Assembly: GCF_040548735.1 (NCBI RefSeq)
Contig: NZ_JBEPSD010000002.1
Coordinates: forward strand, 434,001 to 498,000
Length of the DNA: 64,000 nt
Reading direction: 5' to 3'
Origin: Rhodanobacter soli
GTDB taxonomy: Bacteria > Pseudomonadota > Gammaproteobacteria > Xanthomonadales > Rhodanobacteraceae
Within the stretch, counting starts at the first letter, position 1. Every line of letters starts with the position of its first letter. The notes below the pieces were generated by a model. That model was not told where the DNA came from, searched no databases, and was given only the letters and a program-made list of their open reading frames with translations. This document shows, piece after piece, positions 58,451-64,000 of the stretch. Both the position numbers and the translations under genes were made by a program.

Positions 58451-58600
58451 ATGATTCGCAAACTGAAGTCGGGCGAGTACCGGCTGTACTCGCGCAAGAA
58501 GGACCCGGACACCGGCAAGCGCCGCAACCTCGGCACGTTCAAGACGCGCGAGGCCGCCGAGAAACACGAGCGCGAGGTGCAGTATTTCAAGCGGCACTGA
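58451..58600 (+). CDS. Small conserved basic protein, 49 residues
   Basis: The protein reads MIRKLKSGEYRLYSRKKDPD, then RRNLGTFKTREAAEKHEREV and ends QYFKRH. GGAGG at about 58438-58442 precedes ATG 58451. The pattern of a basic three-strand sheet then helix (TFKTREAAEKHEREV) resembles the AP2/arm-type DNA-binding domain of phage integrases. I recall near-identical short proteins in other proteobacteria, so it is probably a real gene. Function is unknown; nucleic acid binding is inference. It lies convergent with the acylase gene. Confidence 0.75.
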   Translation: MIRKLKSGEYRLYSRKKDPDTGKRRNLGTFKTREAAEKHEREVQYFKRH

Positions 58601-58707
58601 GGGAATTTGCCCGGGTGCGGATCCGGAGCGCATTTCCGCACCGGCAGCCGGGCAACAGGCACCGATGGGAACGTGCGTTGACCGGCACCCGGGAAATCCG
58701 GGCACCC

Positions 58708-60936
58708 TCATGAGCCGGGATGATAGGTACGCTCGGTGTGCCCCTCCAGTTGCTCGGGCCAGAAGTACACCGTGCGCAGGTTGCCGGTGGTGTAGCGCTC
58801 GGCCTCGTCATTGAAGTGCTTCGAATCCGGGTGGCCGCTTTCGCCGCCGGCGGTGATCGCGCGGGCGCTGACTTTCGGGCCGAACTCGACCACGGCGATG
58901 AAACTGTTGCCGCTGGTGCCGTAGTAGCGCTTCGTGCCCGGCCAGCGGTGCGCGCCGAACGAGGCGAGCGAACCCCAGCGCGAGGACACGAACGGCACCG
59001 GAATGCTCGGTTTCGCGTCGTCGAACTTCTGCACGATGGCGCCGTCGTTGCGCTGGTAGCGGTTGATCTCGCCCCATGGCACGCCCCAGCTGCCGAAGTC
59101 CTTTTCCAGCCGGTCCGAGGCTTCGACCAGCGCATCCAGGCGCGCCTTCGCGCCCGCGTCGCCGGCCATGTAGTCATACACGGACTGATCTTCGGACTCG
59201 GCTTCGGCATGCACCCGGTCCCACAGCGTGTCGCCCCAGAACACCGCCAGCGAGGTCGGCATCGAGGCGATGCCCCAGCGGTAGTCCCAGCCGCGCAGCA
59301 GGGCGATCTGGCCGGCCAGGCGCGGCTTCAGCGGATCGTTGCCGGGCAGCATGTCGTAGTCGTGGACCAGCACCGGGATCAGCCGCGAGAACGCCGGCAG
59401 GTACGAGTCGAACGCGGCGGATATCAGCGAGGCCTTGCTGAAATCGCGCGCGTGCTCAAGCACACGGGTGGCGTGGATGCCGCGCGGGTTCTCGCCGAAC
59501 GTGTCCATGTAGCGCGGGTAGTCTTCCTTGCGCGGGCTGAACTTGCCGGCGGCGGAGTACGGCCAGTTGTTGGTGTTCATGATCCAGCCGTTCGGCGGGT
59601 TCAACAGGTGCGGTGCCTCGTCGAGCGCGTGCAGGCCTTTCCAGTCGGTGGCCGGGTCGCTGCCGTCGACCGGTTTGGTGTAGTCGAAGCGGTTGTCGCG
59701 CTTCGGGATGAACTGCGGGTGCATGTACGCGATCTCGCCCTTGTCGTCGGCGAAGATGGTGTTGTTCGACGAGTTGGCCTTGAGCTCGGCGACTTTCATG
59801 TAGCTGGCGTAATCGCTGGCCTTGGTGCGCAGCCAGCTCTGCTCGAGTGCCTCCAGCGGCTTGTTCATCAGCGCGATGGCGATCCACTTGCCGTCGGCCG
59901 CGCGCACGATCGGGCCGTGGTGGGTGAAATGCGCGTCGAAGCTGCGCACGGCCATCGAGCCGTCCTTCGCGCGGTACGGCACGCGGATCGTGCGCGTGGT
60001 GACCGGCCGCAGTTCCTTGCCGTAGCGGTAGAACAGCTTGCCGCCCTTGTGCACGATGGTTTCGGCGAACTCGTCGACCGCATCGAGTCCGGTCGAGGTA
60101 TGCATCCAGCCGATGTGCCGGTTGAAGCCCTGGTAGATGAAGAACTGGCCCCAGGTCACCGCGCCGTAGGCGTCAAGCCCGGCGTCGCTGGACATCTGCA
60201 GTTCGGAGCGGAAGAAGAAGGAGGTGTGCGGATTGATCCACAGCAGCGCGTGGCCGTCGGCGCTGAGCTTGGGCGCGATCGCGAAACCGTTCGAGCCGGT
60301 CGGCTCGACCCAGCTGGCTGGCGTGGCCACGCCGGCGAATTTCTTGCCGTCGGTGCCGTAGAACGCGGCGAGTTGTTCGAGCGAAACGCGTTCGATGTCG
60401 CCGCCGATGCTGCCCTCGCTGAAGCTGAGCGCCATCCACGGCTCGAAATGTTTGATGACGCGCGGATGCACATCCGGATGCGTGGCGAGGTAGTAGTTCA
60501 GCCCGTCGGCCCAGCCGTTCATCAGCGCCTGCAACCAGGCGGGGCTCTTCGCGTACAGCGCCTGCAGTTCGACCGGGTCGATGAACAGTTTCTGCCGCAG
60601 GTCCTGCCAGACCGCCGATTCGCCCTCGGTCTCGGCGAGCCGGCCCAGCGCGTTGAGATAGTTCGTCTCGACCCGGTTGAAGTCGTCTTCGGCCTGGGCG
60701 TAGGCCATGCCGAACACCGCGTCGGCATCGGTCTTGCCGTGCACGTGGGCGATGCCCCAGTCGTCGCGGGTGATCGTGACCGCCTGTGCCTGGCGCTGCC
60801 AGCGCGCCTGCTCGGGTGGGGCGCCCTGCGCCGTGGCGACCAGGCTGAGCGCGAGCAGCGCTGCGGTCAGCAGCAGGCGCGACAGGTGCTGGTGACGTGC
60901 CCGCGGGCACGGGTTTTTCGAGGTGTGTGTGTGCAT
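58708..60936 (-). CDS. Penicillin/acyl-homoserine-lactone acylase-type Ntn hydrolase
   Basis: The 742-residue exported enzyme is synthesised as a precursor that cleaves itself. The signal peptide covers LSRLLLTAALLALSLVATAQ. The alpha subunit contains VTITRDDWGIAHVHGKTDAD and AYAQAEDDFNRVETNYLNAL. The cleavage site is EPTGSNGFAIAPKLSA, with Ser215 the N-terminal nucleophile of the beta subunit. FTHHGPIVRA and LKANSSNNTIFADDKGEIAY are further family segments. It hydrolyses an amide such as penicillin, an N-acyl-homoserine lactone or another N-acyl compound; the substrate is not readable. ATG 60936 is chosen because of the signal peptide. Confidence 0.93.
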   Translation of the reverse strand: MHTHTSKNPCPRARHQHLSRLLLTAALLALSLVATAQGAPPEQARWQRQAQAVTITRDDWGIAHVHGKTDADAVFGMAYAQAEDDFNRVETNYLNALGRLAETEGESAVWQDLRQKLFIDPVELQALYAKSPAWLQALMNGWADGLNYYLATHPDVHPRVIKHFEPWMALSFSEGSIGGDIERVSLEQLAAFYGTDGKKFAGVATPASWVEPTGSNGFAIAPKLSADGHALLWINPHTSFFFRSELQMSSDAGLDAYGAVTWGQFFIYQGFNRHIGWMHTSTGLDAVDEFAETIVHKGGKLFYRYGKELRPVTTRTIRVPYRAKDGSMAVRSFDAHFTHHGPIVRAADGKWIAIALMNKPLEALEQSWLRTKASDYASYMKVAELKANSSNNTIFADDKGEIAYMHPQFIPKRDNRFDYTKPVDGSDPATDWKGLHALDEAPHLLNPPNGWIMNTNNWPYSAAGKFSPRKEDYPRYMDTFGENPRGIHATRVLEHARDFSKASLISAAFDSYLPAFSRLIPVLVHDYDMLPGNDPLKPRLAGQIALLRGWDYRWGIASMPTSLAVFWGDTLWDRVHAEAESEDQSVYDYMAGDAGAKARLDALVEASDRLEKDFGSWGVPWGEINRYQRNDGAIVQKFDDAKPSIPVPFVSSRWGSLASFGAHRWPGTKRYYGTSGNSFIAVVEFGPKVSARAITAGGESGHPDSKHFNDEAERYTTGNLRTVYFWPEQLEGHTERTYHPGS

Positions 60937-61122
60937 CAGCCGGTTATCCCCTGGTGGTCGTCGGTGCCGCCATGTCTCATGGAGTTGACCACCACTGGGC
61001 CACGCTTGCAAAGCCGGGGTGCGCGAATGGCAAGGTGTCGATTCGCGGCTGGCCCGTTCGTCGTATCCCCGTGAGCCGCTGTGCCGGCTCCGCTTTTGCC
61101 TACCCAACGACGAGGTCATGCC

Positions 61123-61548
61123 ATGCAAACCCAGCCCTATCTGTTCTTCGACGGCCGCTGCGAAGAGGCCATCGCGTTCTACCGCCAGGCGATCGGCGCC
61201 GAGGTGGTCATGCTGATGCGCTATGCCGATGGCCCGGAGGGCTCCGCCCAATGCCCCGACGGCACGCAGCCGCCGGCGGACAAGGTGATGCATGCCTGCC
61301 TGCAGATCGGTTCGACCCAGGTCTTGGTATCGGACGGTTTCAGCGGCGGCCATCCCGAGTTCAAGGGTTTCTCGCTGGCGCTTTCCGCCGATGACGACAC
61401 TGCGGCTAAGCGCCTGTTCGACAACCTCGCCGATGGCGGCCAGGTGCAGCAGCCGCTGATGCCGACCTTCTTCGCCTCCAGCTTCGGCATGCTGGTCGAC
61501 CGCTTCGGCGTGGCGTGGATGGTGCTGGTGCCGAGTACGCCGGGTTGA
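61123..61548 (+). CDS. PhnB-like VOC protein
   Basis: The 141-residue protein belongs to the PhnB-like VOC group: MQTQPYLFFDGRCEEAIAFY, DKVMHACLQIGSTQVLVSDG, FSLALSADDDTAAKRLFDNL and FGMLVDRFGVAWMVLVPSTP. The GxxxDRFGVxWM strand is typical. ATG 61123 follows CGAGGTC. It lies divergent from the acylase gene with 186 bases between starts. A single-domain protein of unknown substrate. Confidence 0.9.
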   Translation: MQTQPYLFFDGRCEEAIAFYRQAIGAEVVMLMRYADGPEGSAQCPDGTQPPADKVMHACLQIGSTQVLVSDGFSGGHPEFKGFSLALSADDDTAAKRLFDNLADGGQVQQPLMPTFFASSFGMLVDRFGVAWMVLVPSTPG

Positions 61549-61784
61549 TGAAGCTGCGGCAGGCGCGGATGGTGATGTCTTTGCGATGGCGGCATGCCTG
61601 GCGCGATATGCCGCCATCGTCGTGATCTGGCCATCCGAACTGAACTTGCGATAAACGGGAGTGCGCAAGATACGCACGGGGGTTTTCGGACTGTGCAGTT
61701 TTCCTGCTGCATGATCTGACAGGTTGCGGTGCACTTGCGTGCACTCTGCCGCAGCATTCCGATCTGACAAGAGGAGAACTCCCC

Positions 61785-62363
61785 ATGCTGAATCGATCAT
61801 CTCGTGCCGCAGGTTTCGCTGTCGCCTTGGCAGCTGTGACGGCCATGGCGGGCTGCAGCAACTACGTCAAGCGCACCGATTACGACGCGGCCATCAGCAA
61901 GCTGCAAAGCAACGACGCGCAGATGCAGCAGCAGCTTGATTCGCTCAAGGCCGACATGGAGCAACGGTTTGCCAAGTACGACGCCACCCTGACCGAAATG
62001 CAGGGACGGCTGCGCGTGGACACGGTGGCCCATTTCGAGTTCAACAAGGCCGACCTGAACGACCAGGACAAGGCGATGTTGCAGGACTTTGCCCAGGTGA
62101 TGAAGGCACACCACAGCAACGCCGTGGTGACCGTGGAAGGCTTTACCGATCCAGCCGGCTCCAGCGCCTACAACAAGCGGCTGGGGCAGAAGCGCGCCGA
62201 TGCCGTGCGCGATTATCTGGTTTCCACCGAAGGCATGTCCGATACGCAGGTGCGCGCCGTCAGCTACGGTGAATCGCGCAACCGCCAGGTGGAGCCGGGT
62301 GCGACGCGCGAATCCGGCAGCAACAATCGCCGCGTGGCCCTGGTGGTCGATTACGCTGGCTGA
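61785..62363 (+). CDS. OmpA/Pal-like lipoprotein
   Basis: The 192-residue protein has a lipoprotein signal (AVALAAVTAMAGCSNYVKRT), a coiled-coil segment (ISKLQSNDAQMQQQLDSLKA) and a C-terminal OmpA domain that binds peptidoglycan: VDTVAHFEFNKADLNDQDKA, VVTVEGFTDPAGSSAYNKRL, GQKRADAVRDYLVSTEGMSD. The outer membrane is anchored to the cell wall by such proteins. The start ATG 61785 follows AAGAGGAG. It is not the tol-pal operon Pal, since no tol genes flank it. A hairpin lies just after its stop. Confidence 0.92.
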   Translation: MLNRSSRAAGFAVALAAVTAMAGCSNYVKRTDYDAAISKLQSNDAQMQQQLDSLKADMEQRFAKYDATLTEMQGRLRVDTVAHFEFNKADLNDQDKAMLQDFAQVMKAHHSNAVVTVEGFTDPAGSSAYNKRLGQKRADAVRDYLVSTEGMSDTQVRAVSYGESRNRQVEPGATRESGSNNRRVALVVDYAG

Positions 62364-62373
62364 TCCGGCGGTG

Positions 62374-62396
62374 CGGGGCGCGCAAGTCGCGCCCCG
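62374..62396 (+). terminator. Candidate hairpin terminator of the OmpA-like gene
   Basis: CGGGGCGCG at 62374-62382 pairs perfectly with CGCGCCCCG at 62388-62396 across a five-base loop. The T tract after it is weak (TTCCTG), so termination efficiency is uncertain. Confidence 0.55.
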
Positions 62397-62504
62397 TTCC
62401 TGCTGCGCCGTTCGCTGGGCGGACGTGCCTGCACGCCATGCACTTGAACAAGCTGGAAGCGGCAGCGAGACTGGCGCTTTCCTGTCCCGTGCGGTGACCG
62501 CGGC

Positions 62505-63026
62505 ATGACCAGTTACATAGCGCTGTTGCGCGCCGTCAACGTGGGCGGCACCGGCAAATTGCCGATGGGCGAACTCAAGGCCATGTGCGAGGCGGCCGGC
62601 TTCGCGGACGTGCGCACCTATATTGCCAGCGGCAATGTGGTGTTCGGCAGCCGGCTTGCCGAGAAGGCGGTGAAGAAGGCGCTGGAGCAACGGCTGCAGG
62701 ATTACGCGGGGAAACCGGTCGGTGTGGTGGTGCGCACGGCGGCCGAGATGGCCGCCGTGCTTGCCGGCAATCCGTTTCCGCAAGCGGCAGGCAACCGCGT
62801 GGTGGCGATTTTCCTGGATGCGCCCCCGCCGCCGGGCGCGTTGCAGGAGGCCACCGGCCTGAATGGTGAGCGGTTGGCGCTGGGGCAGCGCGAGATCTAC
62901 GTGCATTACGGCGAAGGTATGGCCGACTCGCGGCTGAAGATTCCGGCCGCGAAGGCGGGTACCGCGCGCAACATGAACACCATCGCGAAACTCGCCGGCA
63001 TGGCCGCCGGCAAGCCGGCGGGTTGA
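62505..63026 (+). CDS. DUF1697-family protein
   Basis: The 173-residue protein matches DUF1697: MTSYIALLRAVNVGGTGKLP, MGELKAMCEAAGFADVRTYI, ASGNVVFGSRLAEKAVKKAL and ARNMNTIAKLAGMAAGKP. Family members are two-domain, alpha/beta, cytosolic and of unknown function. It is intact in length and starts at ATG 62505. It is convergent with the SRPBCC genes that follow. Confidence 0.93.
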   Translation: MTSYIALLRAVNVGGTGKLPMGELKAMCEAAGFADVRTYIASGNVVFGSRLAEKAVKKALEQRLQDYAGKPVGVVVRTAAEMAAVLAGNPFPQAAGNRVVAIFLDAPPPPGALQEATGLNGERLALGQREIYVHYGEGMADSRLKIPAAKAGTARNMNTIAKLAGMAAGKPAG

Positions 63027-63056
63027 GCGCGGCGACGGGTCACGCCGGTCAAGCGT

Positions 63057-63533
63057 TCAGAGGCCATCCGGAAAGCGATCGGCGACCAGGTTCAGGGCGA
63101 TGCCGTGTTCGAGGAAGGCCTTGGCGCCGGCGAGCACCAGGACAAACCCCCCGGTGGAATCGAGCGCCTGCTTCACCACCTCGTCGCCATTGCCCTGGAA
63201 GCCGCGGTTGGTGATGTCGACGAAAGTCGTGTGGTCGGGGCGCGCGGTGAACTGCCATTCCACCGTGGTGGCGGCATCGGGATTTCCCCACTCGATCAGT
63301 ATGCGCCGGTCCTGCTCGACGGCTTTCACGGCGACCTGCACGGAGACGTCGTACATCTGCCAGTCCCAGCGAACCTGCCGGCCCGCCTGCAGCCGCGCGC
63401 TGCCGTGACTGAACCAGAAGCGGGAAGTGATGGCGGGATCCACGAAAGCCTCGAAGACTTCCGCGACGGGTTTGCGGATCAGCATGCCGGTGTTGGCGAC
63501 GGGTACGTGGGTGATGTTCACGGGTATCTCCAT
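63057..63533 (-). CDS. SRPBCC (AHSA1-like) protein
   Basis: The 158-residue protein belongs to the SRPBCC fold: TGMLIRKPVAEVFEAFVDPA, ITSRFWFSHGSARLQAGRQV, VKAVEQDRRILIEWGNPDAA and VVKQALDSTGGFVLVLAGAK. ATG 63533 is well placed. It is downstream of a second SRPBCC gene on the same strand at 63561, with 27 bases between, so the two are probably co-transcribed. Role unknown. Confidence 0.88.
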   Translation of the reverse strand: MEIPVNITHVPVANTGMLIRKPVAEVFEAFVDPAITSRFWFSHGSARLQAGRQVRWDWQMYDVSVQVAVKAVEQDRRILIEWGNPDAATTVEWQFTARPDHTTFVDITNRGFQGNGDEVVKQALDSTGGFVLVLAGAKAFLEHGIALNLVADRFPDGL

Positions 63534-63560
63534 CGAAGGCAGGGGGCTTCCGGCCGACAG

Positions 63561-64000
63561 TCAGTGGTCGCCGCGGGGAATGTGCAGCCGTGCCGCGTAG
63601 GCAGCGCGCAGCGCTTCCCAGCCATGGTCGAGTGCGGTTTCGCCGATGATCGGTGCGATCGGCCGACCCTGCAGCAGGCGTTCGGCCACGTGCAGGCACA
63701 GATGCCAGCCGGCGGCCACCTTGGGGATCCAGTCCTGGTCGCGGATGGTCTGGCGCAGGGTCAGCCGCGTGCCGCCCGCGCTCGGCTCCAGTTCCCAGCG
63801 CAGCACGCTTCGGCCGAACTGCTCCAGTTGCCAGCTGTATTCAAGCACGCGCGGCGGCTCGGCGCGGGTCACCGTGGTGGGGATGTCCGGCTGCTCGCTG
63901 TCGAGCATGCTCAGGCTGGCGTCACCGACTTCGCCGAGGTTGCGGTTCGCGGTGTACGGCGACCAGGCGCGCAGGTGGGCAGGGTCGGTGAGCACGTCCC
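63561..64000 (-). CDS. SRPBCC (AHSA1-like) protein, 5' end outside the window
   Basis: The frame enters from the right edge and ends at 63561, giving about 146 residues: LTDPAHLRAWSPYTANRNLG, RVLEYSWQLEQFGRSVLRWE, LRQTIRDQDWIPKVAAGWHL, LDHGWEALRAAYAARLHIPR. The WxLEP..GGTRLTLxQT pattern is that of AHSA1-type proteins. A GTG near 63995 is in frame but likely not the true start, since the fold's first strand is missing. It is the upstream partner of the SRPBCC gene at 63057. Confidence 0.85.
   Translation of the reverse strand, partial: DVLTDPAHLRAWSPYTANRNLGEVGDASLSMLDSEQPDIPTTVTRAEPPRVLEYSWQLEQFGRSVLRWELEPSAGGTRLTLRQTIRDQDWIPKVAAGWHLCLHVAERLLQGRPIAPIIGETALDHGWEALRAAYAARLHIPRGDH

Noticed and set aside
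58720-61074. 784-residue open frame opposite the acylase gene
   Set aside because: Shadow frame; the minus strand encodes a complete Ntn hydrolase with signal peptide and processing site.
1-64000. tRNA, rRNA or riboswitch genes
   Set aside because: No T-loop motif, clover-leaf or known aptamer core was seen by eye. A dedicated scan could still find one.

Overview
The window is high-GC gammaproteobacterial chromosome. Histidine catabolism by urocanase, two large Oar-type TonB-dependent receptors, a TPR-sulfotransferase beside one receptor, a D-glutamate catabolic set and many small VOC, SRPBCC and SnoaL genes all fit Xanthomonadales, most likely Rhodanobacteraceae (Rhodanobacter or Dyella-like). 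That placement is inference from gene content. I saw no tRNA, rRNA, CRISPR array or replication origin.

Region 1 (1-1.9 kb) holds the end of an unrecognised gene and hutU with its terminator. Region 2 (1.9-15 kb) is an accessory region of single genes on both strands, nearly all separated from the next by short palindromic elements built from three related motif families. Its cargo includes a lone HsdR_N-like nuclease, an AT-rich GIY-YIG-like protein, a Cys-His protein, an Asp/Glu racemase, an alpha/beta hydrolase, a serine hydrolase, a caspase-fold-like peptidase, a DUF922 HExxH protein and two unknowns. It also carries a clear homologue pair of the Tse2 toxin and its Tsi2 immunity protein. 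IS4, IS3 and REP-associated (RAYT) transposase relics and a scrap of hutU lie there too.

Region 3 (15-28.2 kb) has a LuxR-type response regulator divergent from a secreted protein, VOC and GST enzymes, a frameshifted DUF998 membrane protein, a metallothionein-like Cys-rich protein divergent from an AraC regulator, HxlR, DUF1428, and two cyclic-di-GMP proteins (a periplasmic-propeller GGDEF and a PAS-GGDEF). Relics of a PhzF-family gene and of a SnoaL-like paralogue lie between them.

Region 4 (28.2-45.4 kb) reads as a peptide and D-amino-acid scavenging neighbourhood. It contains a TPR-sulfotransferase, an Oar receptor, a SnoaL-like secreted protein, a DmpA-type peptidase, a class A beta-lactamase-like hydrolase, a LuxR regulator, dgcN and dgcA (D-glutamate N-acetyltransferase and N-acetyl-D-glutamate racemase), a glutamate/dicarboxylate symporter and a second Oar receptor ending at a strong terminator. 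A plausible flow is outer-membrane import, peptide cleavage, symport across the inner membrane, then conversion of D-Glu to L-Glu by DgcN/DgcA.

Region 5 (45.4-64 kb) is a run of mostly unlinked genes: AHSA1/SRPBCC proteins, GFA, DUF885 peptidase, sirtuin, TolB-like protein, amidohydrolase, VOC, GNAT, DUF1615 lipoprotein, host-attachment protein, GST, an orphan barstar, a penicillin/AHL-acylase-type Ntn hydrolase, an OmpA-like lipoprotein and DUF1697.
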